Of a DNA stretch of 53,690 bases, positions 32,739 through 42,461 are shown in pieces (within the stretch, counting starts at the first letter, position 1; each line of letters begins with the position of its first letter). The stretch spans positions 1 through 53,690 of the forward strand of contig CAKSNH010000016.1 of NCBI GenBank assembly GCA_934476075.1. The letters are read 5' to 3'. The DNA comes from an uncultured Clostridia bacterium. GTDB lineage: Bacteria; Bacillota; Clostridia; UBA1381. The notes under the pieces were generated by a model that ran no database searches, was not told the origin of the DNA, and saw only the letters and a list, made by a program, of their open reading frames with translations. Both the position numbers and the translations under genes were made by a program.

Positions 32739-33182
32739 TTACATCAATGTCATAAGCATATTCTTTAAAATATTTGCTCTGAGTATATCTTTATTCGGCT
32801 GCGGAACAACTATGCTTTTATCGCTCACACCGCCTGTCATAATCTGTGCCTCTCTTTGACTTAGTCTGTTGTTTTTACATAGATAAGCAATTATCGAATT
32901 TGCATTATCCTGATTAAGCGAAGTTCCGATTTGACTTATAATCTGTAAAATCTCATCGCTTTGCGGAGATATTCTCCTTATTCGGATATATCCGCCTCCT
33001 CCACGCTTACTTTCCACCACATATCCACGCTGTTCGTTAAACCTTGTGGACATTACATAGTTTATCTGTGACGGCACGCAGTTAAAAATTCCCGCAAGCT
33101 CGTTCCTTTTTAATTCCAGCCACCCGTCCTCACTTTTCATAAGTTCTATAATAAATTGTTCTATACTGTCGCTCAATCCCAT
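32739..33182 (-). CDS. ctsR: Heat-shock repressor CtsR
   Basis: A 147-residue repressor of class III heat-shock genes. The N-terminal winged helix ends with the glycine-rich wing SKRGGGGYIRIRRI that contacts DNA; the C-terminal helical part has CKNNRLSQREAQIM. It is first in the operon and represses it through the heptad repeats just upstream. An ATG at 33182 with AAGGAA nine bases before is preferred over a GTG three codons earlier. Confidence 0.95.
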   Translation of the reverse strand: MGLSDSIEQFIIELMKSEDGWLELKRNELAGIFNCVPSQINYVMSTRFNEQRGYVVESKRGGGGYIRIRRISPQSDEILQIISQIGTSLNQDNANSIIAYLCKNNRLSQREAQIMTGGVSDKSIVVPQPNKDILRANILKNMLMTLM

Positions 33183-33200
33183 TGTACTCACTTCCTTGTT

Positions 33201-33223
33201 TTTGACTTTGACTTTCTTTGACT
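33201..33223 (-). promoter_or_regulatory. CtsR operator (heptad direct repeats)
   Basis: On the minus strand AGTCAAA (33223-33217), three bases, AGTCAAA (33213-33207), then a third overlapping AGTCAAA (33207-33201). This fits the CtsR consensus (A/G)GTCAAA-N3-(A/G)GTCAAA. It lies between the promoter and the ctsR start, so the operon is autoregulated. Confidence 0.88.
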
Positions 33224-33242
33224 TTTCTTAATCTTTAATTTC

Positions 33243-33270
33243 ATTATAATCATTTTTTGAAGTTTGTCAA
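33243..33270 (-). promoter_or_regulatory. Promoter of the ctsR operon
   Basis: Perfect TTGACA (33270-33265) and TATAAT (33248-33243) with a 16-base spacer on the minus strand, the vegetative sigma-A consensus. The CtsR operator begins 20 bases downstream, over the expected transcription start. Confidence 0.85.
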
Positions 33271-33343
33271 GAGTTTTTTTGAAATTTTTTTAAAAATTTT
33301 TTAAAAAGCCGTAAAACCCCCGTAAAACCTTATTTTACGCAAC

Positions 33344-33386
33344 AAAAAAAGTTCCGGACTTCATACCGAAATCCGAAACTTTCTAA
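33344..33386 (-). terminator. Terminator of the metal ATPase operon
   Basis: AAAGTTTCGGATTTCGG pairs with a GTCCGGAACTTT arm and is followed by TTTTTTTG on the minus strand, just past the ATPase stop. Confidence 0.8.
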
Positions 33387-33393
33387 ATATAAA

Positions 33394-35472
33394 TCAATTT
33401 TTACCCTTTAAAAGCGGACGCATACTGTTCGCACAAATACCCATTGTGGACAGATTGTGCATAACCGCAGATGTTGACGGAGCGATAAATCCGCCTATTC
33501 CGAGCATAAGCAGTGCAGTATTGAACATTACAATAAACCAATAATTTTTATAAATTCTGGCAAATAGTTTTTCGCTCAAATCTCTTATTAGTATAAGCTG
33601 GTTCAATTCCGAGGACAATAGCGTAATGTCCGCCACTTCCCTTGCAATATCCGACGCATCTTTCATTGCTACCGATACATCAGCCGCCGCAAGTGCGGGT
33701 GAATCGTTTATACCGTCCCCGACCATAACTACCTTATGACCGCTTTGCTTTATCTTTTGTATAATTTCCGCTTTATCCTCAGGCAAAATCTGAGCATAAA
33801 AATCCGATATGCCAAGGTATTCGCATACATTTTGTGCCGTGGTTTTGCCGTCGCCCGTAAGCATTAATATATCTTTAAAACCTTCCGCTTTCAATGAGGC
33901 AATAACGTCTTTCGCATCATCACGCACAGGGTCTTCAATACAAATTACACCCGACAATTTATTTCCGAGTGCAAGATAAATCAGCGAATATTTTTCCGCC
34001 AATTCTTTTATAATGCCCTCATTTTTCTTTGTCAATTTGATTTTTTCATCATCAAATACAAAATGAGCACTGCCGATTAACGCTTTCTTGCCGTGCAACG
34101 TAGAGGAAATACCGTGTGCAACGATATATTCAACCTCAGCGTGTTCCTCCTGATGTTTCAAATCACGAACTTCCGCCTCATGCACAATAGCCTTTGCCAC
34201 ACTGTGCGGAAAATGCTCCTCCAAACAAGCCGCAATCTTCAAAACCTCGTCCTCACTGTAATCGCACAATGATACAACCTTTGCCACTTTCGGGCATGAT
34301 GAAGTCAACGTACCTGTTTTATCAAATACAATAGTATCGGCTTTTGCAAAGTTTTCAAGGTATTTTCCGCCCTTAATCATAATCTTGTGATTAGCCGCCT
34401 CACGCATTGCCGAAATAATGCTTATCGGAGTGGATAATTTAATCGCACACGAATAATCAACCATAAGCACGGAAAGTGCTTTCATGACATTGCGTGTAAA
34501 TAAGTATGTCAGTGCACATACAGCAAAGCTTATCGGTGCAATGCTGTCGGCAAGCTTTTCAGCTCCGCTCTGTATTCCGGCTTTTAGGCTTTCGCTTGTG
34601 TCAATCATGTCGATAATGCGGTTAATTCGACTGTTGTCGGGATTTTGTGACGCACAAATATCTATTGTGCCCTCCTCCAAAACAGTACCCGCATATACGG
34701 TAGTGCCCTCCGACTTTACAACCAAATCGGACTCACCCGTCATTGACGCTTCGTTCACCTCTGCCTCACCCGATACCACACTGCCGTCAATAGGTATCAT
34801 ACTTCCGCTCTGCACTCTTATCACATCGCCGACTTTGACGTTCATAAACGGTATTTTCTTTAAGTTCTCGCCGTCCACAAGCCATACATTATCAATATTC
34901 ATCGACAGACTGTCCGCCAACGCATTTTTTGCACGTTTTTTTGTATAGCTTTCAAGCAGTGACGAAATGTCAAGCAAGGTCATAACCGACGATGCCGTAC
35001 CGTACGAACCGTTGCATATTGCCGCCGTAATAGACGCAGCGTCCAAAACAGCAACATTCAATTTGCCGTCCCACAGACCCTCTAAGCCGTATTTTATGTA
35101 CTTTAACGCACGGTAAACAGTCAATACCGTTCCGATACCCGGCGGTACAAACAGTTTCATCAAAATTCTTCTTTTAATAATTTTGAAAAGCTGTTTTTTA
35201 AAATCCGCATCAATCTGTTTCATCTCGGATAATTCCCTGTGTTCCAAATCACTTTTTTTAATGCTTTTAATAAGCTTTAAAACATCAGCTTTTTTATCCG
35301 CTCGGTAAGTAACCAATATACTGCCGTTTAAATGAGAAACAACAGCGGTATCTATAAACGGATTATCAAGGAGTTTTTCCGTCAGACTCTGCTCCTGAGT
35401 ATCGTCAAAAGCATACTGTCCGCAGCGAACTCTCATTCTTTCGGGAGAATCATAAACTATACGATATTTCAC
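33394..35472 (-). CDS. P1B-type heavy-metal-translocating ATPase
   Basis: A 692-residue metal pump. It has a degenerate N-terminal metal-associated domain without CxxC, an actuator TGES loop, phosphorylation motif DKTGTLT, the EEHFPHSVA form of the His motif, TGDG and GDGINDSPALAAADV, and a C-terminal membrane pair. The transmembrane metal motif is DYSCAIKLSTP, SCA where copper and zinc pumps have CPC or similar. This resembles the CtpC-like pumps linked to manganese; substrate is uncertain. Start is GTG after GAAGGGAT. It follows the DUF6110 gene by 14 bases in one operon. Confidence 0.9.
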   Translation of the reverse strand: MKYRIVYDSPERMRVRCGQYAFDDTQEQSLTEKLLDNPFIDTAVVSHLNGSILVTYRADKKADVLKLIKSIKKSDLEHRELSEMKQIDADFKKQLFKIIKRRILMKLFVPPGIGTVLTVYRALKYIKYGLEGLWDGKLNVAVLDAASITAAICNGSYGTASSVMTLLDISSLLESYTKKRAKNALADSLSMNIDNVWLVDGENLKKIPFMNVKVGDVIRVQSGSMIPIDGSVVSGEAEVNEASMTGESDLVVKSEGTTVYAGTVLEEGTIDICASQNPDNSRINRIIDMIDTSESLKAGIQSGAEKLADSIAPISFAVCALTYLFTRNVMKALSVLMVDYSCAIKLSTPISIISAMREAANHKIMIKGGKYLENFAKADTIVFDKTGTLTSSCPKVAKVVSLCDYSEDEVLKIAACLEEHFPHSVAKAIVHEAEVRDLKHQEEHAEVEYIVAHGISSTLHGKKALIGSAHFVFDDEKIKLTKKNEGIIKELAEKYSLIYLALGNKLSGVICIEDPVRDDAKDVIASLKAEGFKDILMLTGDGKTTAQNVCEYLGISDFYAQILPEDKAEIIQKIKQSGHKVVMVGDGINDSPALAAADVSVAMKDASDIAREVADITLLSSELNQLILIRDLSEKLFARIYKNYWFIVMFNTALLMLGIGGFIAPSTSAVMHNLSTMGICANSMRPLLKGKN

Positions 35473-35486
35473 GGATAATCCCTTCT

Positions 35487-35723
35487 TTACTCAATGTCTT
35501 CCGCTTCAACTTCTGCATCATAGCACAAATCCTGAGCGTCTTCCTTCATTGATTGGAAAGTTGCCTGAGCGTCCTTTTGGATTTTGATGCACTTTGCCAA
35601 ACCTGACACACACGCTTTTCTTGTCTTTTCACTTGTCAGAATTTTAGTACCTGCGATAGCAGCGGCAGCACCGCCCACAAAACACAATAATTTTTCGTTC
35701 TTTAAACAATTTGGTAATTTCAT
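35487..35723 (-). CDS. DUF6110-like small protein partner of the metal ATPase
   Basis: A 78-residue protein with one hydrophobic Gly/Ala-rich helix (LLCFVGGAAAAIAGTKIL) and a charged acidic C-terminal helix. The pattern of such a small protein directly before a CtpC-like pump recalls DUF1490 and DUF6110 families. A chaperone or membrane adaptor for the pump is the natural guess. It is first in the operon, with the operator 29 bases upstream. Confidence 0.7.
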   Translation of the reverse strand: MKLPNCLKNEKLLCFVGGAAAAIAGTKILTSEKTRKACVSGLAKCIKIQKDAQATFQSMKEDAQDLCYDAEVEAEDIE

Positions 35724-35751
35724 TTTATGTTCCTTCTTTCATTAAAAATAT

Positions 35752-35773
35752 AGTTAGTCAGGCTAAACTAACT
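35752..35773. promoter_or_regulatory. Palindromic metal-regulator-like operator
   Basis: AGTTAG (35752-35757) and CTAACT (35768-35773) flank ten bases, with an inner TTAG-tcagg-CTAA dyad. The TTAG...CTAA style resembles operators of the DtxR/MntR repressors, which fits a metal pump operon directly downstream on the minus strand. Confidence 0.5.
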
Positions 35774-36218
35774 CATGTATACAACACATAAGTCGCTTCT
35801 AACTTAACTTGTAGTTTAGCACTTTCGACGTATTTTGTCAATAAATTAGGTCTAATTTTTCAAGCCTATTCTCTAAAAAATTTTCTTGTATTATAGTAGG
35901 AATTTTATATCCATGTTTTCCCTATACCAAATCAGGAACACCCCTCCCCAAAATCACGTCATATTACTATACATGATTTGCACGCATTTTATACGCATAA
36001 AAAACTGCCAAAAATTACAGCTTGAAATTATGAATAAAATCATGTATCATATGACTTGTGGTTGACATAATGTTAAACATACTCCCTATAAATTAATTAT
36101 TATCAAGGGTATATGATATTTTAACGTTTTGCATTATGTAAACAACCGATAATAATATAAACGGGAAAATACAAATTTGCACTGTATTTTCGGTAAACAA
36201 AATGAGGAGGAGCAATTA
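35774..36218. other. Long AT-rich spacer upstream of the SLH gene
   Basis: No gene is seen. Possible plus-strand promoter elements are TTGACA at 36062-36067 with a TATAAA 19 bases on, and TTGCAT at 36129-36134 with TAATAT 18 bases on. The first would give a leader of over 100 bases, common for S-layer genes. I cannot decide between them. Confidence 0.4.
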
Positions 36219-38801
36219 ATGAAAGGTATTAAAAGAAGTATTGCGGCTTTGCTTGCGGCAGCGTCTGCATCAGCAGTATTGCCTGTATTTGCATCGGTAT
36301 TGCCTGAGGACGTAAAGGGTACAAGATATGAAGAACCTATACAGGTATTGTCGGCACTTGGAATTATGATAGGTGATGCGGAAAGCGGTCTTTACAGACC
36401 GGACGATACTATCATTCGTTCAGAGGTTGCAAAAATGGCAGTTCATGCCATGGGTCTTGAAGATGTGGCTAAATCATCAAGCCAATCGACAAAATTCCCT
36501 GATGTAGTTGAAAATCACTGGGCAACAGGCTATATTAATGTAGCTACTGCACAAGGTATTATAATCGGTGACGATAACGGCAATTTCCGTCCGGACGATA
36601 AAATCACTTATGCCGAGGCAATGACAATTATGGTCAGAGCACTTGGTTTTGAGCCTATGGCAGACAGCAAGGGCGGTTTCCCGTCGGGATATATCGTGCT
36701 TGGTTCTGAAAACGGCTTGAACAAAAATGTTACAGGTACTGCAAACGAACCTATTTCAAGAGGTAACGTAGCGTATATGACATACAACGCTCTTACAGCC
36801 AATTTGATGGAACAAAAGGGATTTGGTTCTAACCTTTCATATGAGGTAGGCGATAAAACTCTTTTGAAAGACAGACTTGATGTTACAAAGGGCGAAGGTC
36901 AAGTAACAGCTATCGAGAATTCAAGTCTTACAGGCAGCAGCACATTGACAGACGGTCAGGTGCAAATCGGCAAGGATATATATGACACATCATATAACAT
37001 GAATAACCTGCTTGGATATAATGTAGTATACTATGTAAAAGAAAACAATAACGGCGACAGCGAAGTTATCCTTGCACTTCCGAAGGACGGTCACAACTCA
37101 ACAGTTGAAGTTTCAGCAGACCTGTTCGATGCCGTAACCGAAAAGAACGGCAATAAAGCTATATCATACTTTAAAAACGAAAATACAAGCAAGACCACAA
37201 CCGCAGAATTCAACAAAGACGCAATCTTGGTTTACAACGGCAAGAACGAAGAAATGTCCGATGAACTTTTGAACATCAAAAACAAAGCCGGCAAGATTGT
37301 ACTTCTTGACACTGACAAAGACGGTAAATACAATATCGCATTTGTAACAGAATATACAAATATGGTAGTTGAGGAAGTGACATCAAGCAACCGTGTTGTT
37401 GATAAGTACGGTGCTCCGTCATTGAAGCTTGACAAGGACGATTCATCAATAGATTTCAGAATTACAAAAGGTCTTAACGAAATTGACGTTCAGGATTTGC
37501 AGGAATATGACGTATTGTCAATCGCAGCAAGTCTTGACAAAGAACTTTACGACATTACCGTAACAAGCAAATCGGTAACAGGTAAAGTAACCGAATTTGA
37601 TGATGACGGCGTGTATATAAACGGCAACCACTATAAAATTGCCTCAAACTACACTCAATCAATCCAAATGAACGATGAAGGCACATTCTATCTTGATATA
37701 GAAGATAAAATTGCCGCAGTTGACAATTCGGAAACCGCAAGCAGCAACTATGCTTATCTTGTAAGAGCACACGTTTCGACAGATAAAGAAGTAGCTAACT
37801 TCAAACTGTTCACAAAAGCAGGTAAAGAAGTAGTCTTGGAAGCTACCGATAAAATCCGTTTCAACGGCAAATCGGGTCAAAAATCCGAAAATGTAGTAGC
37901 CGAACTTTTGGACGGCAAGACAACTGTTGACAAACAGCTTGTAACTTACGAAGTGAACTCAGACGGCAAGCTGGTAACATTGAACACTGCCGTTGACAAC
38001 ACTGCAACAGGTGCGGTAAATGACAACAAATTCACAAAGAACTATGTTCTTTCAAACGCAGAATACAATGCAAAACAAAATAAATTAGGTAAAGTTGTTA
38101 TTGACGACAGCACTGTAATATTTGACATTCCGTCAGACGCAGCCGGCACAAGCGACTATTCAATCGCAAACAAGTCTATGTTTGAGGACGGTTCAAAATA
38201 TGATGTAATCGTGTTTGACAGAACAGATGACTTTATTGCAAAAGCAATCATTGTGACAAACGCAAACTTTACAACAAATGCCGACTCATCAATCGCAGTT
38301 GTGACAAAAGTATCGAGCACAACAAACAAAGATGATGTGGAAACAGATAAGCTGTACGCATTTGTTGACGGTAAGGAAATCAATATAAATGCCGAGGAAA
38401 AAGGTATCCTTGTAAAAGGCGGCAAAACTTTGGAAAACGGCGATATTATCCAATACAAGACAAACGCAAACGGCGAGATTGCAAACATCAGAGTATTGTT
38501 CGATATAAGCAAAAAAGCTGATGAATTCACTCTTACTCCTGTTGAAAACCTTGATTTGGTATACGGAAAAGTAACACAGAAATTCTCATCTTCAATGAAC
38601 GTACAAGTGTCAGACGGCGAAATTGTCAACTATACACTTGGTAAAGACGTGGTTGTATACACAGTTGATACAAAGAAGAGCAAGAACAATGTAACAGTCG
38701 GCACAATCGGAGAAATCCAAAAATATGACGCCGAAGAAGGCAACAGAGTATTCGTTAAGATTTACAAAGACGAAGTACAGGAAGTTGTCATCGTAAAATA
38801 A
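36219..38801 (+). CDS. SLH-domain S-layer-like surface protein
   Basis: An 860-residue secreted protein. Signal peptide about 1-27 (KRSIAALLAAASASAVLPVFA); three S-layer homology modules at about 30-75 (GIMIGDAESGLYRPDDTIIR), 88-135 (FPDVVENHWATGYI) and 145-190; then a long region rich in Asp, Lys and Thr beta strands with no enzyme domain recognised. SLH modules bind pyruvylated wall polymers. The start at 36219 follows GAGGAGGAG. It probably forms or decorates the S-layer. Confidence 0.88.
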   Translation: MKGIKRSIAALLAAASASAVLPVFASVLPEDVKGTRYEEPIQVLSALGIMIGDAESGLYRPDDTIIRSEVAKMAVHAMGLEDVAKSSSQSTKFPDVVENHWATGYINVATAQGIIIGDDNGNFRPDDKITYAEAMTIMVRALGFEPMADSKGGFPSGYIVLGSENGLNKNVTGTANEPISRGNVAYMTYNALTANLMEQKGFGSNLSYEVGDKTLLKDRLDVTKGEGQVTAIENSSLTGSSTLTDGQVQIGKDIYDTSYNMNNLLGYNVVYYVKENNNGDSEVILALPKDGHNSTVEVSADLFDAVTEKNGNKAISYFKNENTSKTTTAEFNKDAILVYNGKNEEMSDELLNIKNKAGKIVLLDTDKDGKYNIAFVTEYTNMVVEEVTSSNRVVDKYGAPSLKLDKDDSSIDFRITKGLNEIDVQDLQEYDVLSIAASLDKELYDITVTSKSVTGKVTEFDDDGVYINGNHYKIASNYTQSIQMNDEGTFYLDIEDKIAAVDNSETASSNYAYLVRAHVSTDKEVANFKLFTKAGKEVVLEATDKIRFNGKSGQKSENVVAELLDGKTTVDKQLVTYEVNSDGKLVTLNTAVDNTATGAVNDNKFTKNYVLSNAEYNAKQNKLGKVVIDDSTVIFDIPSDAAGTSDYSIANKSMFEDGSKYDVIVFDRTDDFIAKAIIVTNANFTTNADSSIAVVTKVSSTTNKDDVETDKLYAFVDGKEININAEEKGILVKGGKTLENGDIIQYKTNANGEIANIRVLFDISKKADEFTLTPVENLDLVYGKVTQKFSSSMNVQVSDGEIVNYTLGKDVVVYTVDTKKSKNNVTVGTIGEIQKYDAEEGNRVFVKIYKDEVQEVVIVK

Positions 38802-38852
38802 TCCGTTAAATCCGTAATGCTGTAAAACAACGTGTAATAAATATCTTCTCAG

Positions 38853-38883
38853 ACGGGCTGCGAATATTTCGCAGCCTGTTTGT
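38853..38883 (+). terminator. Terminator of the SLH gene
   Basis: GGCTGCGAA-tat-TTCGCAGCC is a perfect 9-bp stem with flanking extension, followed by TGTTTGTGTT, some 55 bases past the stop. Confidence 0.8.
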
Positions 38884-39019
38884 GTTGCGATTAATTATAA
38901 TTTATCTCTCTATGTACCAAAAATGTCACATATATTCGCCCATGTATTTTTATTATTGCACTATTTGTAAATTACTGATATACTGATTTATATATTAAAA
39001 TTAATCGGAGGTACTAAAT

Positions 39020-42000
39020 ATGTCAATTTTACAGATTGTTCGAGGCAGAGCCGGTTCGGGAAAAAGCACCTACTTGATTGAACAAATCAAAAAGAATCTG
39101 CATGACGGCGATAATGCCATTATGCTTGTGCCCGACCAATTCTCTTTTGCCGCTGAAAAGCTAATCACACAAAATTTCGGAGGAACAGGTACAAACGGCA
39201 TAGAGGTACTTACCTTTAATCGGCTTATCCACCGCATGGTCAAGACCGACAGAGAATACATCAAACCCGCCGGTAAACAGATGCTTTTATACAAGGCGGT
39301 GGAAAATATCAAAAAGGAAAACAGTATATTTGAAAAAAGTCTGTCAAAATCGGGGTTTCTCGATACTCTCGCCGGTATTATCTCCGAAATGAAAAGATAT
39401 AATGTCGACAACAATGTTTTGTCACAGCAGACCGAGAAAATGCCCGACGGTATGCTCAAACGCAAACTTGACGCAATAACGAAAATATACACCGATTACA
39501 CAGATATGTTTTCGGGCGAATTGCTTGACAGTGAGGACGATTTTGCACGTCTTGCACAGGCTGTATCCGACAGTGATAATTTTGAAAATACACATATATA
39601 TATTGATGAATTTACCGACTTTTTACCGCAGGTGTACCCTGTAATTTCAGCACTTATGCGAAAGGCAAAGAGCATGACCGCCGCATTGTGCCTTGACGAT
39701 TTTATTGCCGAATTCTCGATTTTTTCGCCGGCGATAAAAACCCTCGACCACCTAAGACAGCTTGCAAAGGATACGGGCACATATTTGGCTGACGAAGTGT
39801 TTACTTCAAGATTTAACACCAAAAACAGATTTGCCAATCCGGAGCTTGCTTTTTTGGAGCATGAATGGGACAACAACACAATATATGACAAACCCATAAA
39901 CAATATTTCAACCTACACGGCTATCGACCCATACACCGAAATTGAACACACTGCCATTGAAATTCTGCGTTTGGTGCGTGAGGAAAATTATCGTTTTCGT
40001 GATATTTCTATTCTTTGTGCCGATTTGGAAAATTACAGTCACTTGATAGAAGTATTGTTCAAAGCGTACAATATCCCGTACTTTACCGATAAAAAAGTAC
40101 CCCTTACCGACCACCCTATAATACTTTTGATTTTATCCGTTTTTGACGTATTCGCCAACGGTTTTGACTATGAAAGTATGATAACATATTTAAGAACAGG
40201 CTATTCAAATGTAACGGACGAAGAAATAGATTTAATCGAAAACTATATTATTGAACGTGGTATACGGGGCAAAAAAGCATGGTTTAGCGAGAATGATTGG
40301 GATATTAAATCGACAAGAATTTTTGATGACGTAATGTTCGGCGAAAAGAATAATACCGCCGAAGAAAAGAACGTTATCGACGATATTCGCCGCCGCATAG
40401 CCGCTCCTTTTATTCAATTTGACTCAAACTTTGACGGTAAGAAAACTATCCGTCAATTATGTACGGCTCTGTTTGAATTTTTGGACAAGAGCTTGTCTTT
40501 TGTTGCGTCTGTCAAGAAACAAGTCAATGATTTTCTTGCACAGGGCAATATGGACGAGGCGGAACAGTATCGGCAAATTTGGAAAATACTGATTGATGTG
40601 CTCGACCAGCTTGTGACCGTTATGGGTGACGATTACTGCGGTATGGAGCGTTTTTATGAGATTTTGAAAACAGGTCTGTCGCAATATGAAATAGGTATTA
40701 TTCCGTCATCGGTTGATATGGTGGCTGTCGGTAATGCCGACCGCAGCCGTACCGCTCAAATGAAGGTACTTTTCGTAATGGGTGCGTCATACGGCAAATT
40801 GCCGAATATGTCTGTCCGTGAGGGGATATTGTCCGACAATGACCGTCATATACTTTCAAAATACGGAATTGAACTTGCTCCCGATACAAAAACTCAGCTG
40901 TTTGACAGTCAGTTTAAAGTATACAAATCAATTACAAAAGTGTCGGACAAACTGTTTGTAAGTTACAGTAATGCAAATTCCGGCGGTGAGGCTCAAAACC
41001 CGTCACAGTTTATACTTGACATTAAACGAATGTTTCCGCAAATGCAGAATACGTCAAGTCCGCTTTCGGGAAGTCCTATATCTCCCAATTTGGCGGTTGC
41101 TCCGAAACCGGCATTCGCTCATATGGTAACCGCACTGACCTCGCCCGAAAAGCCTGTTGACGATACATGGGACAAAGTATATAATTGGTACAAAAATCAT
41201 GATGAATACAAAAATCGTCTGCACGTTATTGACGATGCAAAGAAAAACTTCACCGCCCATTTAACCCGTGAACGTGCCCAAAAATTATACGCACAAACAC
41301 AGGAATACAGTGCCAGCAGACTTGAAAAGTTTGCCGAGTGTCCGTTTAAATATTTTGTTTCCTACGGACTTAGTGCGTCGGAACGCAATTCGTGGCAGGT
41401 ACAAGCCTTTGACATCGGCAGTCTTATGCACTACATTTTAAAATGTTTCTGCGAAAAAGTCGAGGAAGGCAAAACCGACAATACCTACGCCGGCATTAAA
41501 GCCGCATGGCACAAACTTGACGAGGACAAAATAAACGAAATAATCAACGATTTGCTCAACAGTGCACACGAAACAATATTAAAACGTGATATGCAGGGCA
41601 AAGGCAGAATAAAATTTCTGCTTTCACAAATAGAAAATACTTTGCGTGAAAGTGCAAAAATTATATATGACAGTATCACGCAGGGCGAATTTACACCGAT
41701 TGCATATGAACAGGATTTTTCAAAATTTAAACTAATATCTTCGTCCGATAAGCATACTCTGCTGAGAGGACAAATCGACCGTATCGACTTGATAGAGGAC
41801 AGCGACAAAGTTTATATACGAATTATCGACTATAAATCGGGCAGCAAGTCCTTTAACCTGAATGATATATACAATAATTTCAGTATGCAGCTGGTCATTT
41901 ATGCACAGGCGGCGATTGAACTTTATAAAGACGGGAAACTTACAAACGTGAGCGGAAAACCCGTAAATATTGCGGGAATTTTATACTCCTCACTCAAAGA

Positions 42001-42460
42001 CGATATTGCAAAGGAAAATCCGCCGATTGACGAGCAGACTTATTCGCCGTCATTCAAATTTAACGGTCTGCTGCTTAATGACGGCAACGCACTTCATTAT
42101 ATGGACAAAGACTATTCGGATAAAAGTGCGGGTTTTACAAGCGAATTTTTCCCGTTCAAAACAAAAAAAGACGGAGAGCTTTATTCAAATTCATCTGTTG
42201 CGACCGCTGAAAATTTTGATACATTGGGTAAATTCGTAAGCGAAAGCATTAATGACATTAACACACAAATACATTCGGGAGATATAAGCATACGTCCTTA
42301 TTTTGAAAAATCAAAAAATGTCTGCACGTTTTGTCCTTACGGCGAAATCTGCCGTTTTGACGCAGGCAAACACAAAAAGCGATATGCCAAAACTTTCGGA
42401 AAAGGCAATTCGCCTTGGGACTGCATGAATAAGGTTTTGGACGAAAAGGAGGATAAATAA
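39020..42460 (+). CDS. addB: ATP-dependent nuclease subunit AddB
   Basis: An 1146-residue subunit of AddAB, which processes double-strand ends for recombination. N-terminal GRAGSGKST (Walker A), an inactivated UvrD-like core, and a C-terminal PD-(D/E)xK nuclease with RGQIDRIDL and IDYKSGS. Four cysteines of the iron-sulfur clasp are visible: Cys774 (AECPFKYF) and Cys1102, Cys1105, Cys1111 (VCTFCPYGEIC). RBS GGAGG. Stop lies 1 base before addA. Confidence 0.95.
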   Translation: MSILQIVRGRAGSGKSTYLIEQIKKNLHDGDNAIMLVPDQFSFAAEKLITQNFGGTGTNGIEVLTFNRLIHRMVKTDREYIKPAGKQMLLYKAVENIKKENSIFEKSLSKSGFLDTLAGIISEMKRYNVDNNVLSQQTEKMPDGMLKRKLDAITKIYTDYTDMFSGELLDSEDDFARLAQAVSDSDNFENTHIYIDEFTDFLPQVYPVISALMRKAKSMTAALCLDDFIAEFSIFSPAIKTLDHLRQLAKDTGTYLADEVFTSRFNTKNRFANPELAFLEHEWDNNTIYDKPINNISTYTAIDPYTEIEHTAIEILRLVREENYRFRDISILCADLENYSHLIEVLFKAYNIPYFTDKKVPLTDHPIILLILSVFDVFANGFDYESMITYLRTGYSNVTDEEIDLIENYIIERGIRGKKAWFSENDWDIKSTRIFDDVMFGEKNNTAEEKNVIDDIRRRIAAPFIQFDSNFDGKKTIRQLCTALFEFLDKSLSFVASVKKQVNDFLAQGNMDEAEQYRQIWKILIDVLDQLVTVMGDDYCGMERFYEILKTGLSQYEIGIIPSSVDMVAVGNADRSRTAQMKVLFVMGASYGKLPNMSVREGILSDNDRHILSKYGIELAPDTKTQLFDSQFKVYKSITKVSDKLFVSYSNANSGGEAQNPSQFILDIKRMFPQMQNTSSPLSGSPISPNLAVAPKPAFAHMVTALTSPEKPVDDTWDKVYNWYKNHDEYKNRLHVIDDAKKNFTAHLTRERAQKLYAQTQEYSASRLEKFAECPFKYFVSYGLSASERNSWQVQAFDIGSLMHYILKCFCEKVEEGKTDNTYAGIKAAWHKLDEDKINEIINDLLNSAHETILKRDMQGKGRIKFLLSQIENTLRESAKIIYDSITQGEFTPIAYEQDFSKFKLISSSDKHTLLRGQIDRIDLIEDSDKVYIRIIDYKSGSKSFNLNDIYNNFSMQLVIYAQAAIELYKDGKLTNVSGKPVNIAGILYSSLKDDIAKENPPIDEQTYSPSFKFNGLLLNDGNALHYMDKDYSDKSAGFTSEFFPFKTKKDGELYSNSSVATAENFDTLGKFVSESINDINTQIHSGDISIRPYFEKSKNVCTFCPYGEICRFDAGKHKKRYAKTFGKGNSPWDCMNKVLDEKEDK

Positions 42461-42461
42461 T

